DNA of 11,528 nt, taken from positions 1 through 11,528 of the forward strand of contig CALMLK010000431.1 of assembly GCA_937868035.1 (NCBI GenBank). Reading direction: 5' to 3'. A model generated the notes under the pieces. The model was not told the DNA's origin. It saw only the letters and a program-made list of their open reading frames with translations, and searched no databases. The position numbers and the translations under genes are program-made. Source of the DNA: an uncultured Alphaproteobacteria bacterium. Its GTDB lineage: Bacteria > Pseudomonadota > Alphaproteobacteria > Rhizobiales > Aestuariivirgaceae. Positions within the stretch are counted from its first letter, which is position 1, and every line of letters starts with the position of its first letter. Positions 1 to 5,806 of the stretch are shown in pieces.

Positions 1-1
1 A

Positions 2-598
2 GTGAGCTTTCGCCTGCAGCGGGGGGCTTTCTCGTTCCTCACGGGACCTTCGGGGGCGGGCAAGACGACCCTGCTGCGCCTGCTCTTCCTGGCGCTGCGG
101 CCGAGCCATGGGCGCATCCGGCTGTTCGGCGAGGATGTAACGCGGCTGCCGCGAAGCGCGCTGCCGCCGGTGCGCCGCCGGGTGGGCGTTGTCTTCCAGG
201 AATTCCGCCTGCTCGACCATCTCTCGACCTTCGACAATGTGGCGCTGCCCTTGCGCGTTTCCGGCCAGGCGCCTTCAAGCTACAGCCGCGACGTGATGGA
301 TCTCCTCGACTGGGTGGGTCTCAAGAAGCAGGCCCATGCCTTTCCCGCCGTGCTTTCCGGCGGGGAGAAGCAGCGCGCGGCCATCGCGCGGGCCGTCATT
401 GCCAAGCCCGAATTGCTGCTCGCGGATGAACCCACGGGCAATGTCGATCCTGTGCTGGCGCGCCGTCTCATCCATCTCTTCGCCGAACTGAACCGGCTGG
501 GCACGACGGTGCTGCTCGCCACCCATGACCAGGGCCTGTTCAAGCAGGTGCGTGCGCCCGTGCTGCATCTGCAGGACGGCACCCTGAGGGTGCTGTGA
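2..598 (+). CDS. ftsE: Cell division ATP-binding protein FtsE (5' truncated by the window edge)
   Basis: ABC-type ATPase that pairs with FtsX at the inner membrane; the FtsEX complex links ATP hydrolysis at the divisome to activation of cell-wall hydrolases. Numbering from the first visible codon, the sequence shows Walker A GPSGAGKTT (15-23), Q-loop Gln66, the signature LSGGE (118-122), Walker B LLLADE (138-143) and the H-loop His175. The GTG at position 2 is probably an internal valine: the visible part begins just before Walker A and lacks the first beta-strands, so about 20 residues lie upstream of the window. The stop TGA shares its last base with the ATG of ftsX (TGATG), so the two are translationally coupled. 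FtsE rather than another small ABC ATPase is chosen because of the FtsX partner directly downstream. Confidence 0.93.
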   Translation: MSFRLQRGAFSFLTGPSGAGKTTLLRLLFLALRPSHGRIRLFGEDVTRLPRSALPPVRRRVGVVFQEFRLLDHLSTFDNVALPLRVSGQAPSSYSRDVMDLLDWVGLKKQAHAFPAVLSGGEKQRAAIARAVIAKPELLLADEPTGNVDPVLARRLIHLFAELNRLGTTVLLATHDQGLFKQVRAPVLHLQDGTLRVL

Positions 599-1500
599 TG
601 GCTGAGCGCAGACCGGGTGCAGTAATCCCCAAGGAAGCGGCGAGCCTCCGAACGCTCACGGCCACCATGACGGTCATGTGCTATCTCGCCTGCCTCGCGA
701 TCGGTGCGCTGGTGCTCATCGACCGGGCGGTGGACAACTGGTCGCGCGGGCTTTCGCGCGAGGTGACGGTGCAGGTGCGCGAAGTGGAAGCGCGCGACAT
801 TGATGCCGACGTTGCGGCGGTGCTGCAGGTGCTGCAGGACACGCCCGGCGTGACGGGGGCGGACGACATCGGGCGCAAGGCGGCGGAGGCGCTGCTGGAG
901 CCGTGGCTCGGGTCTGAAGGCCTCGATGCACTGCCGGTGCCGCGCATCGTGCGCGTTGCCGTCAATCCCGAACAGCCGCCGGATTTCACCGCACTGGCAG
1001 AGCGGCTGACGGCGGTGACGCCGGGTGCCAGCCTCGATACGCACCGGCGCTGGGAAGATGAACTGAAGCGCATGGCGGGCACGCTCACGGTGCTGGCGTC
1101 GCTCATTCTCCTGCTGATCGGCGGATCGGCCGTGGCCATGGTGATCTTTGCCACGCGCGCCGTGCTGGAGGCGAACCGCCAGACGGTGGATGTGCTGCAT
1201 CTTGTGGGCGCCGAGGATGGATACATCGCGCGCGCCATCAACAGGCGCTTCCTGGCCACGGGGCTGTGGGCCGGCGGACTTGGCGTGCTGCTGGCGCTGC
1301 TGACGTTCTTCGTGCTGGGCGATGCGGGGATGCCGCAGGCGGACGGACTGGCGGCGGCGAGCCGTTCGCTTTTCTATGTTCCTGATTCGCAATGGTGGGC
1401 GGTGCCCGCGGCCCTCGTGGCCGTGCCATTCGCGGCGACGCTGCTTGCGCTCGTCACCTCGCGCATTACACTGCTGCGCATGCTGAGGCTCCTGTCATGA
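598..1500 (+). CDS. ftsX: Cell division protein FtsX (ABC permease-like)
   Basis: Membrane partner of FtsE, 300 residues with the ATG at 598. A GTG directly before it (595) is possible, but the ATG overlaps the ftsE stop and is the natural coupled start. The topology fits FtsX: a cytoplasmic N-terminus, TM1 about 21-41, a periplasmic domain about 45-158 that in the family recruits peptidoglycan hydrolases or their activators, then TM2 about 161-184, TM3 about 220-241 and TM4 about 269-290. The loop between TM2 and TM3 carries the family-like stretch TVDVLHLVGAEDGYIA. The sequence is diverged, as alphaproteobacterial FtsX proteins usually are; identity rests on topology, length and coupling to ftsE. 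Its 3' end overlaps plsC by four bases (ATGA). Confidence 0.92.
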   Translation: MAERRPGAVIPKEAASLRTLTATMTVMCYLACLAIGALVLIDRAVDNWSRGLSREVTVQVREVEARDIDADVAAVLQVLQDTPGVTGADDIGRKAAEALLEPWLGSEGLDALPVPRIVRVAVNPEQPPDFTALAERLTAVTPGASLDTHRRWEDELKRMAGTLTVLASLILLLIGGSAVAMVIFATRAVLEANRQTVDVLHLVGAEDGYIARAINRRFLATGLWAGGLGVLLALLTFFVLGDAGMPQADGLAAASRSLFYVPDSQWWAVPAALVAVPFAATLLALVTSRITLLRMLRLLS

Positions 1501-2219
1501 CCGCCGTGCGGTCTCTCGTGTTCAATGTCGTCTTCTATGTGAACCTCGTGCTGTTCCTGGTGCTGGGGTCGTGGCTGATGCTGTGCCCGCGGTCATGGGC
1601 CATGACGGGTCTCAAGACCTGGGCGCGGAGTTCGGTGTGGCTCCTGCGGGTGATCGCGGGGACGCGCATGGAGGTGCGGGGCGCCGAGCATCTGCCCAAG
1701 GGCGCTGCCCTGGTGGCCGGCAAGCACCAGTCCTTCTGGGAGACCTTCGCCATCCTGCCGCTGTTGCCGGACCCCTGCATGGTGTTGAAGAAGGAGCTGA
1801 CCCTCATTCCGCTCTTCGGCTGGTTCGCGCTCAAGTTCCGCATGATTGCGGTGGAGCGTTCGGCGGGAACAGGGGCGCTGAAGAAGATGGTGGCGCGTGG
1901 CAAGCGCGAGATCGCAGACGGGCGGCAGATCGTCATCATGCCGGAAGGAACGCGCAAGGGCCCCGATGATCCGCCGGACTACAAGCCGGGTGCAGCTGCC
2001 CTCTACGGGGCGCTCGACGTACCGTGCGTTCCCTTCGGCCTCAATGCCGGGCTGTTCTGGCCGCGGCGCAAGTTCCTGCGTCTCCCCGGCACCATCGTGA
2101 TCGAGTTCCTGCCGGCCATTCCGCCGGGGCTGCCGCGCAAGCAGTTCCAGGCAGAACTGGAGGCCCGGATCGAGGCCTCGACGCGCGTGCTGGTGGCGGA
2201 AGCGCGGAAACAAAACTAG
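1497..2219 (+). CDS. plsC: 1-acyl-sn-glycerol-3-phosphate acyltransferase PlsC
   Basis: Transfers an acyl chain to the sn-2 position of lysophosphatidic acid to give phosphatidic acid, the precursor of membrane phospholipids; acts at the inner membrane. The 240-residue protein has an N-terminal hydrophobic helix (about 8-29), the acyltransferase block KHQSFWET with His77, the substrate-binding block MPEGTR (Glu150-Arg153) and the trailing KPG. The usual HX4D dyad reads His77-X4-Glu82 here, so the acid is Glu, not Asp. The start at 1497 is chosen because ATGA overlaps the ftsX stop and the protein then begins with the expected membrane helix; the longer in-frame opening from 1392 lies inside ftsX. 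It is the last gene of the ftsE-ftsX-plsC set, and 44 bases separate it from nrdJ. Confidence 0.92.
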   Translation: MTAVRSLVFNVVFYVNLVLFLVLGSWLMLCPRSWAMTGLKTWARSSVWLLRVIAGTRMEVRGAEHLPKGAALVAGKHQSFWETFAILPLLPDPCMVLKKELTLIPLFGWFALKFRMIAVERSAGTGALKKMVARGKREIADGRQIVIMPEGTRKGPDDPPDYKPGAAALYGALDVPCVPFGLNAGLFWPRRKFLRLPGTIVIEFLPAIPPGLPRKQFQAELEARIEASTRVLVAEARKQN

Positions 2220-2233
2220 AACAACTTCTGGAC
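2219..2233 (+). promoter_or_regulatory. Degenerate LexA-like box at the nrdJ promoter (GAAC-N7-GGAC)
   Basis: The sequence reads GAAC, seven bases, GGAC. This is the reverse-complement orientation of the alphaproteobacterial SOS box (GAAC-N7-GAAC) with one mismatch in eight fixed bases. It overlaps the putative -35 element of nrdJ. A one-mismatch match in a 44-base gap can arise by chance (a few percent with equal base composition), so this is only suggestive; what raises its interest is that the gene immediately downstream of nrdJ has two perfect boxes. Confidence 0.25.
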
Positions 2234-2256
2234 TCGCCCCGCCCCGGCCCCTAGAT
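2228..2256 (+). promoter_or_regulatory. Putative nrdJ promoter (CTGGAC-N17-CTAGAT)
   Basis: CTGGAC at 2228-2233 and CTAGAT at 2251-2256 are each one base off the alphaproteobacterial housekeeping pattern CTTGAC / CTATAT, with exactly 17 bases between them. Transcription would begin near 2263, at or next to the ATG at 2264, so the nrdJ transcript may be leaderless or nearly so. No Shine-Dalgarno sequence at normal spacing is visible; the G-run 2258-2263 directly abuts the ATG. Confidence 0.45.
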
Positions 2257-2263
2257 TGGGGGG

Positions 2264-4051
2264 ATGCTGCAACGCGTGCCCGACAGTGACGTGGCCAGTG
2301 ACATCTGGTCCCTCAAGTACCGGCAGGAGGGTGAAACCTCCATCCGCGACAGCTTTGCGCGGGTGGCCCGGGCGGTCGCTGCAGCCGAACCAGAGGCGTT
2401 GCGGCCGCTGTGGGAGAAGCGCTTCCGCGAGCTGATGGACGACTTCGCCTTCCTGCCTGCGGGCCGCATCCTCGCGGGGGCGGGCAGTCAGCGCGAGGTG
2501 ACGCTGTTCAATTGTTTCGTCATGGGAACGGTGCCGGATTCAATTGCCGGCATTTTCGATGGCCTCAAGCAGGCCGCGCAGACGCTGCAGCAGGGTGGTG
2601 GCATCGGCCATGATTTCTCGACGCTCCGTCCCAAGGGTGCGCTGGTGCATGGCGTCGGTGCCGACGCCTCGGGGCCACTCTCCTTCATGGATGTGTGGGA
2701 TTCCATGTGCCGCACCATCATGTCGGCGGGGGCACGGCGTGGTGCCATGATGGGAACGCTGCGCTGCGACCATCCCGACATCGAAGACTTCATCGAGGCG
2801 AAGCGGGATCCCCGGCGCCTCCGCAATTTCAATCTCTCCGTGCTGGTGACGGATGATTTCATGGCTGCGGTGGAAGGGGATGCGGACTGGCCGCTGGTGT
2901 TCGGCGGCACGGTGTTCCGGACACTGCGGGCGCGCAACCTGTGGGACCGCATCATGCGCGCCACCTACGACGTGGCCGAACCGGGCGTGATCTTCATCGA
3001 CCGGATCAACCGGCTCAATCCGCTGGCCTATTGCGAGACGATCTCCTGCACCAACCCGTGCGGCGAACAACCGTTGCCGCCCTATGGCGCGTGCCTGCTG
3101 GGCTCGCTCAACCTCACGCGCTTCGTGCAGGATCCGTTCACCGGTGGGGCGCAGCTTGATATGGTGAAATTGCGGGCCGCGGCGGAGGTTGCGATCCGCT
3201 TCCTGGATGATGTCGTTGACGTCTCCAATTATCCGCTGCCGCAGCAGCGTGCCGAAGCCCTGAACAAGCGCCGCCTCGGGCTTGGCGTCACGGGGCTTGC
3301 GGATGCGCTGTTCATGTGTGGCCTCCGCTACGGTTCGCCCGATGCCGTGGCCGCGACGGGTGCCTGGATGCAGGCGATCCAGGAGGCCGCGCTGGAGACC
3401 AGTGCCGGGCTGGCGCAGGAGAAGGGTGTCTTCCCACTCTTTGATGCGGAGGCCTATCTCGCCACGGCCTATGGTCAGCGGTTGCCGCAGCGGCACCGCG
3501 AGATGATCGCGCGGCGGGGATTGCGCAACGGGCTGCTCACCTCGGTTGCGCCCACGGGCACGATCTCGCTCGTGGCGGGGAATGTGTCGAGCGGCATCGA
3601 ACCGATCTTTTCGCTGTCCTATGACCGGCACATCCTGGAAGCGGATGGTTCGCAGCGCACCGTCGCCATGGAGGACCATGCCTATCGCCTGTGGCGCGCG
3701 GACAAGCGCCGGGGCACGCGGCCTCCCTCCCTGGTCACAGCGGCAGACCTCACACCGGAGGAACACCTCGCCATGCAGGCGGCGGCGCAGGCGCATGTGG
3801 ACAGTTCCATTTCCAAGACCATCAACGTGCCGGAGACGCTGCCCTTCGAGGCCTTCCGCACGGTCTATGAACAGGCCTACCGCCTCGGCCTCAAGGGTTG
3901 CACCACCTTCCGGCCCAATGCGGTGACCGGTTCCATCCTCTCGGCGCGGCAGGACGAGGACCGCTCGTGCCCTTCCTGCGGCAGTTTCGAGCTGACGGCG
4001 CGGGAGGGATGTACCACTTGCCTCAGCTGCGGATTCGCCGTCTGCGGTTGA
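2264..4051 (+). CDS. nrdJ: Adenosylcobalamin-dependent ribonucleotide reductase, class II (compact NrdJ)
   Basis: Reduces ribonucleotides to deoxyribonucleotides in the cytoplasm, using a thiyl radical generated from adenosylcobalamin. The 595-residue chain shows the reductase hallmarks in order: first redox cysteine Cys84 in FNCFV; the QQGGGIG loop; NPCGEQ with Asn264, the radical Cys266 and Glu268; the second redox cysteine Cys277 in GACLLGSLNL; VAPTGTIS (428-435); and a cysteine-rich tail with Cys569, 572, 583, 586, 589 and 594, which looks like a zinc-ribbon/redox-shuttle tail. No N-terminal ATP-cone is visible. The length fits the compact class II type; many alphaproteobacteria carry a much longer NrdJ of about 1200 residues. 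It stands alone between plsC and an SOS-type gene. The adenosyltransferase at 5806-6396 could supply its cofactor. Class is assigned from the overall pattern and the C-terminal tail; no class I partner subunit is visible. Confidence 0.93.
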   Translation: MLQRVPDSDVASDIWSLKYRQEGETSIRDSFARVARAVAAAEPEALRPLWEKRFRELMDDFAFLPAGRILAGAGSQREVTLFNCFVMGTVPDSIAGIFDGLKQAAQTLQQGGGIGHDFSTLRPKGALVHGVGADASGPLSFMDVWDSMCRTIMSAGARRGAMMGTLRCDHPDIEDFIEAKRDPRRLRNFNLSVLVTDDFMAAVEGDADWPLVFGGTVFRTLRARNLWDRIMRATYDVAEPGVIFIDRINRLNPLAYCETISCTNPCGEQPLPPYGACLLGSLNLTRFVQDPFTGGAQLDMVKLRAAAEVAIRFLDDVVDVSNYPLPQQRAEALNKRRLGLGVTGLADALFMCGLRYGSPDAVAATGAWMQAIQEAALETSAGLAQEKGVFPLFDAEAYLATAYGQRLPQRHREMIARRGLRNGLLTSVAPTGTISLVAGNVSSGIEPIFSLSYDRHILEADGSQRTVAMEDHAYRLWRADKRRGTRPPSLVTAADLTPEEHLAMQAAAQAHVDSSISKTINVPETLPFEAFRTVYEQAYRLGLKGCTTFRPNAVTGSILSARQDEDRSCPSCGSFELTAREGCTTCLSCGFAVCG

Positions 4052-4066
4052 GTTCTTTTTTTGTTC
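4052..4066 (+). promoter_or_regulatory. LexA (SOS) box 1, GTTC-N7-GTTC
   Basis: GTTCTTTTTTTGTTC is a perfect match to the alphaproteobacterial LexA operator GTTC-N7-GTTC (established for Rhodobacter, Sinorhizobium and Caulobacter). It begins one base after the nrdJ stop codon, and its last base is the first base of the -35 element CTTGAC. The seven-base spacer is entirely T. Confidence 0.75.
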
Positions 4067-4094
4067 TTGACGAATCGCGACGTTGTTCTATCTT
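4066..4094 (+). promoter_or_regulatory. Putative promoter of the SOS-type gene (CTTGAC-N17-TATCTT)
   Basis: A perfect CTTGAC at 4066-4071 is followed 17 bases later by TATCTT at 4089-4094 (or, shifted by one, CTATCT at 4088-4093, one base off CTATAT). The predicted start of transcription is about 4100-4102, on the ATG at 4102, giving a leaderless message. One LexA box abuts the -35 and the other covers the -10, the layout expected of a tightly repressed SOS promoter. Confidence 0.65.
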
Positions 4095-4099
4095 CGTTC
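4085..4099 (+). promoter_or_regulatory. LexA (SOS) box 2, GTTC-N7-GTTC
   Basis: GTTCTATCTTCGTTC is a second perfect GTTC-N7-GTTC operator, 33 bases downstream of the first (about three helical turns, so both would lie on nearly the same face of the DNA). It covers the putative -10 element and ends two bases before the ATG at 4102. LexA bound here should block RNA polymerase directly. Confidence 0.78.
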
Positions 4100-4101
4100 T
4101 C

Positions 4102-4566
4102 ATGCTGATTCATGGTTCCCCCATCACCGTCGAACTCACATCCGATCCCGGCCTGCAGGAGCGGTTCTGGTATTGGCATGGTGCGTCAGGACAAAAATAC
4201 ATTCATTCGGTCTACGAGCCGGAGAATTGCCCACCCCTGCCGGGTGCCATCTATGTGGCCGTGCGGCGCGAAGGTCATCTCCGTATTGCGCTCGCGGTCG
4301 GACGTTTCACGCCCTTCTGGGATGGAACGATGATGAGCAGCGAAGCCGCCCACGTGGCGCGGCTCGGAATCGATGAAATCCATGTTCACCTGCTGGCCCG
4401 TTCGCCACTGGCGGCAGAGGATGTGCTGGCTGATCTTCGCGATGCGCTGCACGCCGACGACGAAGTGCTGCCGGGGCGTCTCCAGGAAGAGTGCGACGGC
4501 GACTACGCCTTCATGTCCGCACCAGAAGCCGCGAGCGCAGGAGCAATGTCAGCAGCAGGCCGGTGA
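4102..4566 (+). CDS. Unrecognised 154-residue protein under predicted LexA control
   Basis: I do not recognise this protein. It is soluble-looking, with no signal peptide or membrane helix. The N-terminal third is aromatic and histidine-rich (FWYWHGASGQKYIHSVY, 22-38). A middle block follows: a probable strand PGAIYVAVRR (47-56), a second strand RIALAVGRF (61-69), a helix about 79-88, a strand IDEIHVHLLA (90-99) and a helix about 103-117. This strand-strand-helix-strand-helix order, with IYV and AVGR at the right spacing, faintly recalls GIY-YIG nucleases, but the second tyrosine is missing and no catalytic Glu is evident, so no function is assigned. The acidic and then Ala/Ser-rich tail (118-154) looks disordered. 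The ATG at 4102 is the only plausible start: it lies two bases after an SOS box and has no Shine-Dalgarno. The last 56 bases overlap the convergent rhomboid gene. Real coding is supported by the promoter, the start position and the protein-like composition. Confidence 0.75.
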   Translation: MLIHGSPITVELTSDPGLQERFWYWHGASGQKYIHSVYEPENCPPLPGAIYVAVRREGHLRIALAVGRFTPFWDGTMMSSEAAHVARLGIDEIHVHLLARSPLAAEDVLADLRDALHADDEVLPGRLQEECDGDYAFMSAPEAASAGAMSAAGR

Positions 4567-5197
4567 CAAAGCCACCGATGTGGGCCCACCAGGCCACGAG
4601 CTGACCTTCCTCGACCGGCGTGAAGACGCCCAGCACCTGCAACGCGAACCAGGCGCCCAGCACGATGATTGCCGGGATGCGGAACGGCACGGGAAGGTAG
4701 AAGAAGATCCACAGCCGCGCCTTGGGAAACAGCAGGATATAGGCACCCAGAACGCCAGACACGGCACCCGAGGCTCCGATCACGGGGAGCTGGCTGAGCG
4801 GCTGCATGATGGCGTGCATCAATCCGCCGGCAATGCCGCACAGGACATAGAACAGCAGGAAGCCCACATGGCCGAAGGCATCCTCCACATTATCGGCAAA
4901 GACCCAGAGGAAGGCCATGTTGAACAGCAGGTGCAGCCAGCCGCCGTGCAGGAACATGTAGGTGATGAGCGTCACGGGTTCCGGCACCGGCTCCAGTGAC
5001 ATGGGAACGATCATGCCCGGGCTGAACAGTTCCACCGGCACAACGCCGTAGGCGCTGGCGATGGCGGACGAGAATTCCGGGCGGGCAAGGGCGCCGGTGA
5101 AGAAGAAGATCACCACATTCACCGCCACGATCAGCGCCGTCACGACCTGAAAACGGATCACCTGCAGCGGGTTGTCGTCCTTGAGCGGCACAAGCAT
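4511..5197 (-). CDS. Rhomboid family intramembrane serine protease
   Basis: A polytopic membrane protein of 228 residues that should cleave transmembrane substrates within the bilayer. The catalytic serine is Ser143 in GASGAVSG, and the catalytic histidine is His206 in WWAHIGGF. The oxyanion-side motif HxxxN is His89-Asn93 in HGGWLHLLFNM. Membrane segments fall at about 18-38, 76-101, 108-131, 137-157, 170-190 and 200-220, the six-helix core arrangement. The long loop after TM1 (about 39-75) fits the L1 region. All active-site residues are present, so it should be an active protease, not an inactive iRhom-like protein; its substrate cannot be told. It starts nine bases after the lysE-type stop and ends the five-gene minus-strand set. 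The final codons lie antisense to the SOS-type gene. Confidence 0.93.
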   Translation of the reverse strand: MLVPLKDDNPLQVIRFQVVTALIVAVNVVIFFFTGALARPEFSSAIASAYGVVPVELFSPGMIVPMSLEPVPEPVTLITYMFLHGGWLHLLFNMAFLWVFADNVEDAFGHVGFLLFYVLCGIAGGLMHAIMQPLSQLPVIGASGAVSGVLGAYILLFPKARLWIFFYLPVPFRIPAIIVLGAWFALQVLGVFTPVEEGQLVAWWAHIGGFVTGLLLTLLLRSRLLVRT

Positions 5198-5206
5198 GTC
5201 ACAGGG

Positions 5207-5806
5207 TTAGCCCAAGACCAGCCTGCCAGCGAGAACAAACATGACGGCCGCAATGGTGGCGTCGATCACCCGCCAGACCAAAGGGCGCGCCAGCACCGGG
5301 CGGAGCGCTGCCGCGCCATAGCCGATCACGAAGAACCAGATGAGCGACGCCAGCGAGGCGCCTGCCGCAAAGGGGATCTGCTCGCCCGCGGGACGGGCAT
5401 TGGCAATGGAACCCACAAGAATGACCGTGTCCAGATAGACGTGGGGATTGAGAAAGGTGAAGGCGGCGCATTGCGCCAGTGCTGCCGAGAGGCCCGGAAC
5501 ATCGGCGGCCGGACCCTCCATGCCGTGGGGTGAAAACGCCCGCCGCGCCGCCATGAGACCATAGACCGCAAGAAATGCCGCACCGCCATAGGTCATCACG
5601 GGAACGAAGGCGGGGATGGCCCTGACGACGGCCCCCAGGCCGAAGACGCCACTCCAGATCAGCAGCGCGTCACTCGCCGCACAGAACAGACAGATCCAGA
5701 AGATGTGATGGCCGCTGATGCCCTGCCGGATGACGAAGGCATTCTGCGCGCCAATGGCCACGATCAGGCTTCCGCCCAACAGGAGGCCAGCAATGAGGGC
5801 CGTCAT
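5207..5806 (-). CDS. LysE/ArgO family amino-acid exporter
   Basis: A 199-residue inner-membrane protein of the LysE superfamily, which exports basic amino acids or related small molecules. It shows the family N-terminus with GAQNAFVIRQG (Gly19-Gly29) in the first helix and the second signature FTFLNPHVYLDT (116-127), whose Asn-Pro is typical of LysE and ArgO. Hydrophobic segments fit six helices (about 4-24, 36-56, 66-88, 110-135, 142-165 and 175-197). The substrate (lysine, arginine or another) cannot be decided from sequence; no LysG/ArgP-type regulator is next to it. The ATG shares one base with the stop of the adenosyltransferase (TGATG), and the rhomboid gene follows after nine bases, so all three are probably co-transcribed. 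Confidence 0.9.
   Translation of the reverse strand: MTALIAGLLLGGSLIVAIGAQNAFVIRQGISGHHIFWICLFCAASDALLIWSGVFGLGAVVRAIPAFVPVMTYGGAAFLAVYGLMAARRAFSPHGMEGPAADVPGLSAALAQCAAFTFLNPHVYLDTVILVGSIANARPAGEQIPFAAGASLASLIWFFVIGYGAAALRPVLARPLVWRVIDATIAAVMFVLAGRLVLG

Noticed and set aside
280..1392. Long open frame on the minus strand across ftsE and ftsX
   Set aside because: It is antisense to two well-supported genes, Arg/His/Gln-rich and without recognisable motifs, which is typical of shadow frames in GC-rich DNA.
1392..1496. Longer plsC starting at 1392 inside ftsX
   Set aside because: The added residues are out-of-frame ftsX sequence; the ATGA overlap at 1497 and the membrane helix right after it give the natural start.
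2540..3796. 418-codon open frame antisense to nrdJ
   Set aside because: nrdJ carries every catalytic motif on the other strand; the antisense product has shadow-type composition and no domain.
4056..4062. Run of seven T after the nrdJ stop as the tail of an intrinsic terminator
   Set aside because: No stable GC hairpin precedes it (only 3-4 bp stems are possible in 4025-4050), and the T-run is exactly the N7 spacer of a perfect GTTC-N7-GTTC box.
3898..4101. Longer N-terminus for the 4102 gene (upstream in-frame ATG at 3898)
   Set aside because: It would overlap the conserved nrdJ tail, read through the promoter and both operators, and add low-complexity Cys/Pro-rich residues.
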